From positions 2,480,001 through 2,544,000 of the forward strand of contig NZ_CP014136.1 in assembly GCF_002291425.1 (NCBI RefSeq): DNA of 64,000 nt, given 5' to 3'. Source of the DNA: Gibbsiella quercinecans. Its GTDB lineage: Bacteria > Pseudomonadota > Gammaproteobacteria > Enterobacterales > Enterobacteriaceae. The first letter of the stretch is position 1. Each line of letters starts with the position of its first letter. The position numbers were made by a program, and so were the translations under genes. This document shows, piece after piece, positions 8,366 to 18,050 of this stretch. The notes beneath the pieces are model-generated. The model worked only from the letters and a program-made list of their open reading frames with translations, searched no databases and was not told the origin of the DNA.

Positions 8366-9118
8366 ATGAAAAAAGAAATTATCGTCGTGACCGGTGCCTA
8401 TGGCGCCGAAGCCGTCCGCCAGCAAGGTGGCCAGGCGGCGCTGCTGCCGCTTATTGCGCAGGCTGGCGCAGACGGCGTGGAGATTCGCCGCGAGCTGTTC
8501 AGCGTGCAAGACATCGACGCCCTGCCGGTGCTGGCCAAGGCCATCGCACAGCACGGGTTATTCGCCGTCTATTCCGCTCCGGAAGCCTTATTTACGCCGC
8601 AGCATGCGCTTAACCCAAACCTGGAAGCGCGCCTGGCCGAAGCGCAGATCCTGCACGCCCGCCAGCTCAAGCTGTCGCTCGGCCATTATCAGCCGGGGTT
8701 TGACTTCACCCCGTTGAAAGTGGCGCTGGAAAAATACCCGCTGCAGTTGGTGGTTGAAAACGATCAAACCCCCGACTGCGGCGTTTTGCCGATGCTCAAC
8801 GCCTTCTTCCACGCCGCAGAAGACAACCATCTGCCGGTAGGAATGACTTTTGATATGGCCAACTGGCTGTGGGTGGGGCAAGACGCGCAGGCCGCGGCCG
8901 AGCGCCTGGCGCGCCACGTCAGCTATATCCACGTGAAGGCCGCCGCCCAAGGGCCGCGCGGCTGGCGCGCCATTGCGCTGGATGAAACCGACGGCAGTTG
9001 GCGCAACCTGTTGGCCCTGTTGCCGCAGGACGCGCCGCGGGGTATCGAGTTCCCATTACAGGGCGACGATCTGGCGGCTGTCACCCGCCACTACGTTAAT
9101 CTTTTACGTGCGGAGTAA
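8366..9118 (+). CDS. kguE: 2-ketogluconate operon epimerase/isomerase KguE
   Basis: This 250-residue protein is of the xylose-isomerase-like TIM-barrel fold. The barrel features visible are a leading strand IIVVTGAYGAE, AQAGADGVEIRRELF (metal-ligand Glu region), LVVENDQTP, GMTFDMANW and YIHVKAAAQG. Its exact reaction is not settled in the family; it is the first gene of kguEKTD operons for 2-ketogluconate use. The start at 8366 has CAGGAG five bases upstream; an in-frame ATG at 8129 lies in the repeat cluster and is rejected. kguK follows two bases after the stop, so the genes are co-translated. Confidence 0.88.
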   Translation: MKKEIIVVTGAYGAEAVRQQGGQAALLPLIAQAGADGVEIRRELFSVQDIDALPVLAKAIAQHGLFAVYSAPEALFTPQHALNPNLEARLAEAQILHARQLKLSLGHYQPGFDFTPLKVALEKYPLQLVVENDQTPDCGVLPMLNAFFHAAEDNHLPVGMTFDMANWLWVGQDAQAAAERLARHVSYIHVKAAAQGPRGWRAIALDETDGSWRNLLALLPQDAPRGIEFPLQGDDLAAVTRHYVNLLRAE

Positions 9119-9120
9119 AC

Positions 9121-10086
9121 ATGATGGCAACACAGACAACCGAACGCTATTCAGCATTGGACGTCGTCACCCTGGGCGAAGCCATGGCGATGTTCGTCGC
9201 GGCGCAGCCGGGCGATCTGGCAGAAGTGGAAACCTTCACCAAGCGCATTGCCGGCGCCGAGTTGAACGTGGCCATCGGCCTGTCACGCCTGGGCCTCAAC
9301 GTCGGCTGGGTGAGCCGGGTGGGCAATGATGCTTTTGGCCGTTTCACCTTGCAGCAGTTGAAAAAAGAAGGGGTTAACGCCCATTGCGTTACCGTGGACG
9401 GCCACTACCCGACCGGTTTTCAGATGAAATCCAAAGCCCTGGATGGAACCGATCCCATTGTAGAGTATTTCCGTAAAGGTTCGGCCGCCAGCCATCTTTC
9501 CACCGCCGATTTTGATCGGGATTACTTTGGCCGCGCCCGCCACCTGCACCTGAGCGGCGTGGCGGCGGCGCTGTCCGGCTCCTCGCTGGCGCTGTGCCAC
9601 TACGCCGCACGCGAAATGCGCGCCATGGGCAAAACCATCTCCTTCGATCCCAACCTGCGCCCGGTGCTGTGGCCAAGCCAGGCGGTGATGATCGCGCAGC
9701 TTAACGCGCTGGCGTTTGCCGCCGACTGGGTGCTGCCAGGGCTGAAGGAAGGCCAAATCCTGACCGGCCAGTCAACGCCGGAAGGCATCGCCGATTTCTA
9801 TCTGGAGCACGGCGTGCAGGCGGTGCTGATCAAAACCGGCCCGGAAGGCGCCTGGTTCAAAACCGCCGCCGGCGATCAGGCCGTGGTGCCGGCGGTTAAA
9901 GTCAGCAACGTGGTGGATACCGTGGGTGCGGGAGACGGCTTTGCCGTGGGGGCGATCAGCGCCCTGCTGGAAGGCAAAACGCTGAAACAGGCGGTGCAAC
10001 GCGGCAATAAAATCGGCTCGCTGGCGATCCAGGCCATCGGCGATAGCGAAGGCCTGCCGACCCGCGCCGCTTTGGCCGAATCATAA
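9121..10086 (+). CDS. kguK: 2-ketogluconate kinase, PfkB family
   Basis: It phosphorylates 2-keto-D-gluconate to 2-keto-6-phosphogluconate with ATP. The PfkB fold is clear: the N-terminal VTLGEAMAMF, RIAGAELNVAIGLSRLG (substrate lid and first signature), and the ATP/anion-hole motif DTVGAGDGFAVGA with the catalytic base Asp near residue 268. It is 321 residues long; ATG at 9124 is an equally possible start. It resembles KdgK, so 2-keto-3-deoxygluconate kinase is the alternative. The neighbours (KguE, a gluconate-type MFS carrier, a 2-ketoacid reductase) favour KguK. Confidence 0.86.
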   Translation: MMATQTTERYSALDVVTLGEAMAMFVAAQPGDLAEVETFTKRIAGAELNVAIGLSRLGLNVGWVSRVGNDAFGRFTLQQLKKEGVNAHCVTVDGHYPTGFQMKSKALDGTDPIVEYFRKGSAASHLSTADFDRDYFGRARHLHLSGVAAALSGSSLALCHYAAREMRAMGKTISFDPNLRPVLWPSQAVMIAQLNALAFAADWVLPGLKEGQILTGQSTPEGIADFYLEHGVQAVLIKTGPEGAWFKTAAGDQAVVPAVKVSNVVDTVGAGDGFAVGAISALLEGKTLKQAVQRGNKIGSLAIQAIGDSEGLPTRAALAES

Positions 10087-10244
10087 ACCGATAAAAACGA
10101 TTCATTGATTAACCGCCCGCTCCCAACGGCGTACGCCTCTTGCCCTACAGCCAGGACGTGCTGGGAGAATACTGTCCCCGTGGGTTGCCAGGCCATAAGC
10201 CAGGCAGCCAGCGGGGAAACAAGACACCACTGAGGAGTCTGAAC

Positions 10245-11513
10245 ATGAGTACAGCAACTGTCGCAGTCAAACGCTGGTGGTACATCATGCCCATCGTGTT
10301 TATCACCTATAGCCTGGCCTATCTCGACCGCGCTAACTTTAGTTTTGCTTCTGCCGCCGGCATCAATGAAGATCTCGGCATCACCAAAGGCATGGCATCC
10401 CTTCTGGGCGCCCTGTTCTTTCTCGGCTACTTTTTCTTCCAGATCCCCGGCGCGATCTACGCCGAACGGCGCAGCGTCAAAAAGCTGATCTTCTGGTGCC
10501 TGATCCTGTGGGGCGGCTGCGCCTCGCTGACCGGGATCGTCAGTAACATCCCCATGCTGGCAGCAATCCGCTTTATTCTTGGCGTGGTGGAGGCCGCTGT
10601 CATGCCGGCTATGCTGATTTACATCAGTAACTGGTTCACCAAATCTGAACGTTCGCGCGCCAATACCTTTTTAATCCTGGGCAACCCGGTGACGGTGCTG
10701 TGGATGTCGGTCGTTTCCGGCTACCTGATCCACGCCTTCGGCTGGCGGGAAATGTTCATCTTTGAAGGCATCCCAGCGATCATCTGGGCCTTCTGCTGGT
10801 GGATGCTGGTGCAAGACAAACCCGCGCAGGCCAACTGGCTGAGCAAAGACGAAAAGCAGGCGCTGCAACAGCAGTTGGAAGAAGAACAGAAAGGCATCAA
10901 GGCAGTGCGCAACTACAGCGAAGCCTTCCGTTCCCGCAACGTGATCCTGCTGTGCGTGCAATACTTTGCCTGGAGCATCGGCGTCTACGGTTTTGTGCTG
11001 TGGCTGCCTTCCATCCTGCGCAGCGGTATGCAGATGGGCATGGTTGAAGCGGGCTGGCTGTCTGCGGTGCCTTACCTGGCCGCGACCATCGCGATGATCG
11101 TGGTTTCCTGGGCGTCGGACAAAATGCAAAACCGTAAGCTGTTTGTCTGGCCGCTGCTGCTGGTGGGCGCGCTGGCGTTCTTCGGCTCCTACGCCATTGG
11201 CCCGAATCATTTCTGGATCTCTTATGGCCTGCTGGTGGTTGCCGGCGCGGCGATGTACGCCCCATACGGGCCGTTCTTCGCCATCATTCCGGAAATGCTG
11301 CCGAAAAACGTGGCCGGCGGCGCCATGGCGCTAATTAACAGCATGGGCGCCCTGGGCTCGTTCTTTGGCTCCTGGTTCGTCGGCTACCTGAACGGCGCAA
11401 CCGGCACGCCGGCCGCCTCATACATGTTTATGGCCATCGCGCTGGTGGTAGCGGTAGTGCTGACGCTGGTGGTAAAGCCCGCCCGCGCTGAAACCCATCC
11501 GCAAATGGCCTGA
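10245..11513 (+). CDS. kguT: 2-ketogluconate transporter, MFS anion/cation symporter
   Basis: This 422-residue inner-membrane protein of the major facilitator superfamily belongs to the anion:cation symporter branch (GudP, ExuT, KguT). It begins MSTATVAVKRWWYIMP and shows about twelve hydrophobic helices. The family motif is visible at YLDRANFSFASAAGINEDLG and FQIPGAIYAERRSVKKLIFW. The start at 10245 is preceded by GAGGAGT; the longer frame from 10140 would start in non-family sequence. A gap of 158 bp separates it from kguK without a terminator that I can see. It likely imports 2-ketogluconate with protons. Confidence 0.88.
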   Translation: MSTATVAVKRWWYIMPIVFITYSLAYLDRANFSFASAAGINEDLGITKGMASLLGALFFLGYFFFQIPGAIYAERRSVKKLIFWCLILWGGCASLTGIVSNIPMLAAIRFILGVVEAAVMPAMLIYISNWFTKSERSRANTFLILGNPVTVLWMSVVSGYLIHAFGWREMFIFEGIPAIIWAFCWWMLVQDKPAQANWLSKDEKQALQQQLEEEQKGIKAVRNYSEAFRSRNVILLCVQYFAWSIGVYGFVLWLPSILRSGMQMGMVEAGWLSAVPYLAATIAMIVVSWASDKMQNRKLFVWPLLLVGALAFFGSYAIGPNHFWISYGLLVVAGAAMYAPYGPFFAIIPEMLPKNVAGGAMALINSMGALGSFFGSWFVGYLNGATGTPAASYMFMAIALVVAVVLTLVVKPARAETHPQMA

Positions 11514-11612
11514 TGGGGATGGATTATCTCAGCAGAGGGGCAGGCAGCACGCCCCTCTGCACGCTATGCTTTATGCTATGTTGGATGAATTATTAGCCTG
11601 CTGGAGTTTGTA

Positions 11613-12590
11613 ATGAAGCCTTCCATTGTATTGTACCGAAGCATCCCGGCCGATCTGCTTGAACGGCTGGAGCAGCATTTTACCGTGCATACCTTCAACA
11701 GCCTGACCCCGGATAACCCGGAACACCTGAAACAGGTATTGCAACAGGCTGAAGGGATCATCGGCACCGGCGGCAAAGTGGATGAAGCCTTTCTGCAACA
11801 GGCGCCGAATCTGCGCGCGGCCTCGACCATTTCCGTCGGCTACGACAACTTCGACGTCGCCGCGCTCAACGCCCACAATGTCGTCCTGATGCACACCCCC
11901 ACGGTGCTGACGGAAACCGTAGCGGACACCATCATGGGCCTGGTGCTGGCGACCGCACGCCGTATCGTGGAAGTGGCCGAGCGGGTTAAAGCCGGCGAAT
12001 GGCAACACAGTATCGGCCCGGACTGGTTCGGGGTGGATGTTCACCACAAGACCATGGGGATCCTCGGTATGGGGCGCATCGGGCTGGCGCTGGCGCAGCG
12101 CGCGCACTTCGGCTTCGGTATGCCGATACTGTATAACGCCCGCCGCACCCATGAAGAAGCCGATCGGCGCTTTAACGCCCGCCGCTGCGATCTGGATACG
12201 CTCCTGGCGGAATCCGACTTTATCTGCATCACGCTGCCGCTGACGGAGCAGACCTTCCACATGATTGGCGCCGAACAGCTGGCGAAGATGAAAAAGAGCG
12301 GCATCCTGATCAACGCGGGCCGTGGCTCAGTGGTGGATGAAAACGCGCTGATCGCCGCGCTGCAAAACGGCACCATTCATGCCGCCGGGCTGGACGTATT
12401 CGAAGAGGAGCCGCTGCCGGTCAGTTCCCCATTATTGAAGTTGCCGAACGTGGTCGCCCTGCCGCACATCGGCTCGGCAACCCATGAAACACGCTACGGT
12501 ATGGCTGAGTGCGCCGTAGATAACCTGATTGCCGCGCTGACCGGCACGGTAACGGAAAACTGCGTTAACCCCCAGATCCTGAAGCGCTAA
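11613..12590 (+). CDS. kguD: 2-ketogluconate-6-phosphate reductase, D-2-hydroxyacid dehydrogenase family
   Basis: The 325-residue enzyme resembles GhrB/TkrA. In the pathway it reduces 2-keto-6-phosphogluconate to 6-phosphogluconate, which enters the pentose-phosphate or Entner-Doudoroff route. The NAD(P)-binding loop is [13 protein letters not shown], with Arg residues after the second strand ([10 protein letters not shown]) that suggest NADPH preference. Catalytic residues are in [10 protein letters not shown] (Arg), VFEEEPLP (Glu) and LPHIGSAT (His). CTGGAG lies ahead of the ATG. It closes the kgu operon, with a strong terminator 18 bases after the stop. A GhrB-type glyoxylate/hydroxypyruvate reductase is the alternative name. 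Confidence 0.86.
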   Translation: MKPSIVLYRSIPADLLERLEQHFTVHTFNSLTPDNPEHLKQVLQQAEGIIGTGGKVDEAFLQQAPNLRAASTISVGYDNFDVAALNAHNVVLMHTPTVLTETVADTIMGLVLATARRIVEVAERVKAGEWQHSIGPDWFGVDVHHKTMGILGMGRIGLALAQRAHFGFGMPILYNARRTHEEADRRFNARRCDLDTLLAESDFICITLPLTEQTFHMIGAEQLAKMKKSGILINAGRGSVVDENALIAALQNGTIHAAGLDVFEEEPLPVSSPLLKLPNVVALPHIGSATHETRYGMAECAVDNLIAALTGTVTENCVNPQILKR

Positions 12591-12607
12591 TGCGCCTCCC
12601 CCTGACG

Positions 12608-12648
12608 CCTCATCCCCGCATTTCCGCCGCGGGGATGAGGCTATTTTT
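12608..12648 (+). terminator. kgu operon terminator; stem arms also match MalT boxes
   Basis: The stem CCTCATCCCCGC (12608-12619) pairs with GCGGGGATGAGG (12629-12640), 12 bp perfect with a 9-base loop, then CTATTTTT. The right arm contains GGGGATGAGG, the consensus MalT box, and the left arm holds its inverse. The malS start is 75 bases further on. The element may end kguD transcription and also bind the maltose activator for malS. Confidence 0.85.
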
Positions 12649-12714
12649 GCCTTCTCCTGCACACTGAAAGCGACCCTACGATAACAATGCTTCCCGCCAC
12701 GTGTAAGGAGCGCT

Positions 12715-14778
12715 ATGAAACGCCTGACCCTCACCCTTTTGATGCTATTGCCCCCGGCGGCGCTGGCCGACTGGGCGCTGCAACCCTTCCCCGCATTTCA
12801 GGAATCCCCCAGCGGCCTGTTCAGCAGCCAGGCCACGCTGCAAAAGGGGCAACTGCCGCTGCGGCTCTACCAGGACCAACAGTGCTGGCAGCCCACCGAG
12901 GCAGTAAAGCTCAACCAAACCCTTTCGCTACAGCCGTGCGGCAACAATCCGCCGGTGAACTGGCGGCTGTTCCGCGACGGCGAATACCAGGTGCGTATTG
13001 ATACCCGCAGCGGCACGCCAACCCTGCAGTTGGGCCTGAAGGCGCAGGAGGCCAACGCCGCGGTAACGACCCGCACCTGCCAACGCTGGGACGGCAACCC
13101 GGTGACGGTGGATGTCGGCGGCACCTTCGCCGAAGGCGAAACGGTGCGCGATTTCTATTCCGGCCAGACCGCCACCGTCACACAGGGCAAAATCACCCTG
13201 AAGCCGGCCGCCGGCAGCGGCGGCATCATGCTGCTTGAAACGGCGGCGACGGAAAACGCCGCGCCGTTCAGTTGGCAAAACGCCACCGTGTATTTTGTGC
13301 TGACCGATCGCTTTGAAAACGGCAATCCCGGCAATGACCACAGCTATGGCCGCCGCAGCGACGGCATGCAGGAGATCGGCACTTTCCACGGCGGCGATCT
13401 GGCCGGCCTGACCAACCGGCTGGATTACCTGCAGCAACTTGGCGTCAACGCGCTATGGATAAGCTCGCCGCTGGAACAAATCCACGGCTGGGTTGGCGGC
13501 GGCACCAAAGGCGACTTCCCGCACTATGCCTATCATGGCTACTACACGCAGGACTGGACCCAGCTGGATGCCAACATGGGCAACGAACAGGATCTGCGTA
13601 CGCTGGTTGAACAGGCGCACAAGCGCGGCATCCGCATCCTGTTCGATGTGGTGGTGAACCACGTTGGCTACGCTACCCTGGCCGATATGCAAACCTTCCA
13701 GTTCGGCTCGCTGTACCTGAAGGGCAAAGACATTGAAAAAACGCTGGGTAAAAACTGGGGCGACTGGCAGCCGGCGCACGGCCAGAACTGGCACAGCTTC
13801 AATGATTACATCAACTTCAGCGATAAAGCCGGCTGGGCAACCTGGTGGGGCAAAAACTGGATCCGCACCGACATCGGGGATTACGACTCGCCGGGCTATA
13901 GCGATCTCACCATGTCGCTGGCGTTCCTGCCGGACATCAAAACCGAAGCCGCCAGCGCCAGCGGCCTGCCGCTGTTTTACCGCCACAAACCGGACACGGC
14001 GGCCACAGAGATCCCAGGCGGCACCACCCGCGACTACCTGACGCAATGGCTCAGCCAATGGGTGCGCGACTACGGCATTGACGGCTTTCGCGTCGACACC
14101 GCCAAGCACGTTGATAAGCCAACGCTGGCGCAGCTAAAACAGCGCGCCGCCGCGGCGCTACAGGCCTGGAAGGCCGCCAACCCGACCCAGGCGCTGGATG
14201 ACGCCCCCTTCTGGATGACCGGCGAAGCCTGGGGCCACGGCGTGATGAAAAGCGATTATTACCAGAACGGCTTCGATGCGATGATCAACTTCGACTTTCA
14301 GGATCGGGCGGCCGAGGCGCTGAACTGTTTCTCAAATATCGATCCCACTTACCAACAGATGGCCGACAAGCTGCAGGGCTTCAACGTACTCAGCTATATT
14401 TCATCGCACGACACACGGCTGTTTTTCAGCAGCGATGCCAAAGGATCGCTGCCGCTGCAACAGCGCGCGGCAGATTTGCTGTTGCTGGCGCCGGGCGCTG
14501 TGCAGATGTACTACGGCGATGAGAGTGCGCGCGCCTTTGGCCCCACCGGCTCCGATCCGCTGCAGGGCACCCGTTCGGACATGAACTGGCAGGAACTGCA
14601 GGGCGCCAAAGCGCCGGTGCTGGCCCACTGGCAGCGCCTGGGCGAGTTCCGTGCCCGCCACCCGGCCATTGGTGCAGGCACGCAGCAATCGCAGCAGAAC
14701 GCCCGTTACTACGCCTTCAGCCGCCAGCACGCCGGCGATAAAGTGATGGTGGTTTGGGTGGGCGAACGGCCACAGTAA
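12715..14778 (+). CDS. malS: Periplasmic alpha-amylase MalS
   Basis: It is an endo-alpha-1,4-glucanase of family GH13 that trims long maltodextrins in the periplasm. A signal peptide is visible (MKRLTLTLLMLLPPAALA, cut before DW). The N-terminal beta domain has cysteines that are paired in E. coli MalS. The GH13 barrel shows DVVVNHVG, GFRVDTAKH with nucleophile Asp461, TGEAWG with Glu504, and SSHDTR with Asp566. These sit one residue off the E. coli positions. Length is 687 versus 676 in E. coli. AAGGAG precedes the ATG. It is next to avtA, as in E. coli, and is probably MalT-controlled. Confidence 0.96.
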   Translation: MKRLTLTLLMLLPPAALADWALQPFPAFQESPSGLFSSQATLQKGQLPLRLYQDQQCWQPTEAVKLNQTLSLQPCGNNPPVNWRLFRDGEYQVRIDTRSGTPTLQLGLKAQEANAAVTTRTCQRWDGNPVTVDVGGTFAEGETVRDFYSGQTATVTQGKITLKPAAGSGGIMLLETAATENAAPFSWQNATVYFVLTDRFENGNPGNDHSYGRRSDGMQEIGTFHGGDLAGLTNRLDYLQQLGVNALWISSPLEQIHGWVGGGTKGDFPHYAYHGYYTQDWTQLDANMGNEQDLRTLVEQAHKRGIRILFDVVVNHVGYATLADMQTFQFGSLYLKGKDIEKTLGKNWGDWQPAHGQNWHSFNDYINFSDKAGWATWWGKNWIRTDIGDYDSPGYSDLTMSLAFLPDIKTEAASASGLPLFYRHKPDTAATEIPGGTTRDYLTQWLSQWVRDYGIDGFRVDTAKHVDKPTLAQLKQRAAAALQAWKAANPTQALDDAPFWMTGEAWGHGVMKSDYYQNGFDAMINFDFQDRAAEALNCFSNIDPTYQQMADKLQGFNVLSYISSHDTRLFFSSDAKGSLPLQQRAADLLLLAPGAVQMYYGDESARAFGPTGSDPLQGTRSDMNWQELQGAKAPVLAHWQRLGEFRARHPAIGAGTQQSQQNARYYAFSRQHAGDKVMVVWVGERPQ

Positions 14779-14794
14779 AACAGTGGATTATGCT

Positions 14795-14839
14795 AAAAAT
14801 AAACCACCTAGTGAAGTTTACGCCCGGTGGTTTATTTTT
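14795..14839. terminator. malS terminator, usable in both directions
   Basis: AAAAATAAACCACC (14795-14808) and its exact complement (14826-14839) form a 14-bp stem with a 17-base loop. T-runs lie at the 3' side on both strands. It sits 16 bases after the malS stop and before the avtA promoter region. Confidence 0.85.
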
Positions 14840-14913
14840 CCGGCGCATTGCACCGGAGTTTGTCTGGCGGTATGGTGGCGGATTAACCTGCTAAAAATAA
14901 TATTGCTACACCT

Positions 14914-16194
14914 ATGACTTTTTCACTTTTCGGCGACAAATTTACCCGTTACGCGGGCATCACCCGCTTAATGGACGATCTGAACGAAGGCCTGCGAACC
15001 CCAGGCGCCATCATGCTTGGCGGCGGAAACCCGGCGCAAATCCCCGAGATGGAGAGCTACTTCAAACAGCTGTGCCAGGAGATGCTCGAACAGGGCAAAC
15101 TGACCGAAGCCCTGTGCAACTATGACGGCCCTCAGGGCAAGGATACGCTGCTGAAAGCGCTGGCCAAGTTGCTGCGCGACGAGCTTGGTTGGCAAATAGA
15201 GCCACAGAATATTGCACTGACAAATGGCAGCCAGAGCGCATTTTTCTACTTATTTAACCTGTTTGCCGGCCGCTATGCCGACGGCAGCCGCCGCCGCGTG
15301 CTGTTCCCCCTGGCGCCGGAGTACATTGGCTACGCCGATGCCGGCCTGGACGAAGGGCTGTTTGTCTCCGCCAAACCCAATATCGAACTGCTGCCGGGCG
15401 GCCAGTTCAAGTATCACGTCGATTTTGAACACCTGAACATCAGCAACGATATCGGCATGATCTGCGTCTCCCGCCCGACCAACCCCACCGGCAACGTGAT
15501 CACCGACGACGAGCTGATCAAGCTGGACGCGCTGGCGCAGCAGCACGATATCCCGCTGGTGATCGATAACGCCTACGGCGTGCCGTTCCCCGGCATTATC
15601 TTCAGTGAAGCCACCCCGCTGTGGAACCCCAACATTATTCTGTGCATGAGCCTGTCCAAGCTCGGCCTGCCGGGTTCGCGCTGCGGGATCGTGGTTGCCG
15701 ACGAGAAGACCATCAGCGCGTTGAGCAATATGAACGGCATCATCAGCCTGTCGCCGGGCAGCATCGGCCCCGCGCTGGCAGCGGAAATGATCGCCCGCGG
15801 CGATCTGCTGCGCCTGTCCAATGAGGTTATTCGCCCCTTTTACCGCCAGCGCGTGGAGCAGACGATCGACATTATCCGCCGCTACCTGCCGGCGGAGCGT
15901 TGCCTGATCCACAAACCGGAAGGCGCTATCTTCCTCTGGCTGTGGTTTAAGGATCTGCCGATCACCACCGAACTGCTCTATCAGCGGCTGAAAAAGCGTG
16001 GCGTGCTAATGGTGCCGGGGCACTATTTCTTCCCGGGGCTGGAACATGAGTGGCCGCACACCCACCAGTGCATGCGCATGAACTACGTGCCCGATCCGGA
16101 GAAAATAGAGCAAGGGGTGAAAATCCTGGCGGAAGAGATTGAGCGCGCGCACCGGGAAGTGAATGCCGCGGCGCCGGCCGTGCAAATTCGCTAG
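14914..16194 (+). CDS. avtA: Valine-pyruvate aminotransferase
   Basis: It transfers the amino group between alanine/alpha-aminobutyrate and 2-ketoisovalerate, linking valine and alanine synthesis (cytoplasm, PLP-dependent, fold type I). The 426 residues align with E. coli AvtA from MTFSLFGDKFTRYAGITRLM onward. Visible PLP-site motifs are CNYDGPQGKD, SRPTNPTGNV, VIDNAYGVPFPG and MSLSKLGLPGSRCG with Schiff-base Lys249. The position after malS matches E. coli, with a separate terminator between them. A GC-rich hairpin follows the stop. Confidence 0.96.
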   Translation: MTFSLFGDKFTRYAGITRLMDDLNEGLRTPGAIMLGGGNPAQIPEMESYFKQLCQEMLEQGKLTEALCNYDGPQGKDTLLKALAKLLRDELGWQIEPQNIALTNGSQSAFFYLFNLFAGRYADGSRRRVLFPLAPEYIGYADAGLDEGLFVSAKPNIELLPGGQFKYHVDFEHLNISNDIGMICVSRPTNPTGNVITDDELIKLDALAQQHDIPLVIDNAYGVPFPGIIFSEATPLWNPNIILCMSLSKLGLPGSRCGIVVADEKTISALSNMNGIISLSPGSIGPALAAEMIARGDLLRLSNEVIRPFYRQRVEQTIDIIRRYLPAERCLIHKPEGAIFLWLWFKDLPITTELLYQRLKKRGVLMVPGHYFFPGLEHEWPHTHQCMRMNYVPDPEKIEQGVKILAEEIERAHREVNAAAPAVQIR

Positions 16195-16202
16195 CCGGCA
16201 AT

Positions 16203-16222
16203 GGGGCTGCTGCCGCAGCCCC
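16203..16222. terminator. Hairpin between convergent avtA and yidE
   Basis: GGGGCTGC-TGCC-GCAGCCCC is a perfect 8-bp stem between the two stop codons. T-runs are weak on both sides, so termination is probable rather than certain. Confidence 0.5.
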
Positions 16223-17880
16223 TATATGGCCCAGAACAGCACCGCCAGCAGTTGCGGCGAGATGATGCGCAGGAACATCGCCAGCGGGTAGACCGTGGCA
16301 TAGGACAGCGCCGCCGCGCCGCTGGTCGGGTGCAGGTTGTTGGCAAAGGCCAGCGCCGGCGGATCGGTCATTGAGCCGGCCAACATACCCGAGAGCGTCA
16401 GGTAATTCATCTTGCCGACCAGCCGGGCCAAGACGCCCACCGCGATCAGCGGGATGGCGGTGATCAGCACCCCGTAGCCCACCCATGCCAGCCCGTCGCC
16501 GTTCACCAGCGTATCGATAAAGTTACCACCCGACTTCAAGCCCACCACCGCCAGAAACAGCACGATACCCAGTTCACGCAGCGCCAGGTTGGCGCCCGGC
16601 GGCATAAACCAATACAGCTTGCCGATGCTGCCGATCCGCCCCAGAATCAGCGCCACCACCAGCGGGCCGCCGGCAAGCCCCAAACGCAGCGCCGCCGGGA
16701 AACCGGGCACGAACAGCGGGATCGAGCCGAGTAACACCCCCAGCCCCACGCCGATAAACACCGGCAGCATATGCACCTGCTGTAATTTTTGCCTGGCGTT
16801 GCCCACGATGGCCGCCACCGCGTCGATCGCCTCCGGCCGGCCAACCAGATTGAGAATGTCGCCGAACTGCAGCGACACATTGCTGCCGGCGACCAGCTCT
16901 ACCCCAGCCCGGTTCAGCCGCGACACCACCACATCATATTTTTGCTTCAGGTTCAGCTCACGGATTTTCTTGCCCAGCACTTGCTCATTGGTGACCACGG
17001 CGCGCACGACCTGCAGCGTGGTGCCGCGGGTGGAAAGCGAGGCGTCCACCTCTTCCCCGATCACTAGCCGGGCGCTTTCCAGGCTTTCCCGCTTGCCGAC
17101 CAGGTGCAGATAATCCCCCAGTTCCAGCTTTTCATGCGGTGCGGGCACCATCAGCAGATCGCCCCGCTTTAGCCGCGAACAGATGATGTCGTCGCCGTTA
17201 AGCAGCGGCACCTGCTGAATGGCGATACCGTGCAGGTTCTGGTTACGCACCGCAACGTTCATGGTGTGCAGCAGCTCACGGCTGTTGCCCTGGCTATCGT
17301 CAAATGCCCGCGCTTCCTGCTCGATATTGATGCGAAAAAACAGCCGCAGCAGCCACATCACCAACAGAATGCCGCAGATGCCGAACGGGTATGCCATCGC
17401 ATAGCCCATTCCCATGCGATCGACCAGCGCCGGATCGGAACCAAGATCGGTCAGGATTTGTTGGCCGGCGCCCAATGCCGGGGTGTTGGTCACCGCGCCG
17501 GAGAAAACGCCGAGGATAATCGGCAGGGGAACGTCAAACAGCTTGTGCACCACGGCCGCCACCACGCCGCCAATCAACACCAGCAGGATGGCGAAGCCGT
17601 TCAGCCGTAGCCCGGAAACGCGCAGGGAGTAAAAAAAACCCGGCCCAACCTGAATGCCAATGGTATAGACGAACAGGATCAGGCCAAACTCCTGGATAAA
17701 ATGCAGCATGTCACTGTTGAGCACGATCTGGTAAGTCTGGGCAAAATGGCCGACGATAATGCCGCCAAACAGCACGCCGCCGATCCCCAACCCCACGCCG
17801 TACACTTTCCAGTTGCCAATCCACAGCCCAAGAACGGCCACCAACGCCAGCATGCTGACAGCCTGTGCGATATCGCTCAT
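16222..17880 (-). CDS. yidE: Putative transporter YidE (aspartate:alanine exchanger family)
   Basis: The 552-residue inner-membrane protein of the AspT/YidE/YbjL family has an N-terminal block of about five to six helices and a C-terminal block of similar size. Between them are two cytoplasmic RCK_C (TrkA-C) domains: [15 protein letters not shown] to LHLVGKRE, and [17 protein letters not shown] to LNLVGRPEA. Repeated antiporter motifs are seen in [16 protein letters not shown] and [14 protein letters not shown]. The substrate is unknown. It lies downstream of ibpB in the same order as in E. coli, with a terminator-like hairpin between. Confidence 0.92.
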   Translation of the reverse strand: MSDIAQAVSMLALVAVLGLWIGNWKVYGVGLGIGGVLFGGIIVGHFAQTYQIVLNSDMLHFIQEFGLILFVYTIGIQVGPGFFYSLRVSGLRLNGFAILLVLIGGVVAAVVHKLFDVPLPIILGVFSGAVTNTPALGAGQQILTDLGSDPALVDRMGMGYAMAYPFGICGILLVMWLLRLFFRINIEQEARAFDDSQGNSRELLHTMNVAVRNQNLHGIAIQQVPLLNGDDIICSRLKRGDLLMVPAPHEKLELGDYLHLVGKRESLESARLVIGEEVDASLSTRGTTLQVVRAVVTNEQVLGKKIRELNLKQKYDVVVSRLNRAGVELVAGSNVSLQFGDILNLVGRPEAIDAVAAIVGNARQKLQQVHMLPVFIGVGLGVLLGSIPLFVPGFPAALRLGLAGGPLVVALILGRIGSIGKLYWFMPPGANLALRELGIVLFLAVVGLKSGGNFIDTLVNGDGLAWVGYGVLITAIPLIAVGVLARLVGKMNYLTLSGMLAGSMTDPPALAFANNLHPTSGAAALSYATVYPLAMFLRIISPQLLAVLFWAI

Positions 17881-17997
17881 AGGTTACGACCTTAAGACAA
17901 GTTTGAAACCTTGCTCTACGTTGTAGGATAGATGCTTAACCTTAGGGATTCTGACATAAGGCAACGTGAGTGAATGCGGAGTGTGCCACAGAACGAA

Positions 17998-18027
17998 ACG
18001 GGGGAAGCACTTTCAAGCCTCCCCCGT
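17998..18027 (-). terminator. ibpAB terminator
   Basis: On the minus strand ACGGGGGA pairs with TCCCCCGT around a loop that can extend the stem, followed by TTTCGTT. It lies 23 bases after the ibpB stop. Confidence 0.7.
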
Positions 18028-18050
18028 AAAATATAACGCTTTTCAGGCGG

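Noticed and set aside
12832-13437. Frames opposite and alongside malS
   Set aside because: malS has an intact signal peptide and catalytic triad across the full span, so other frames are shadows.
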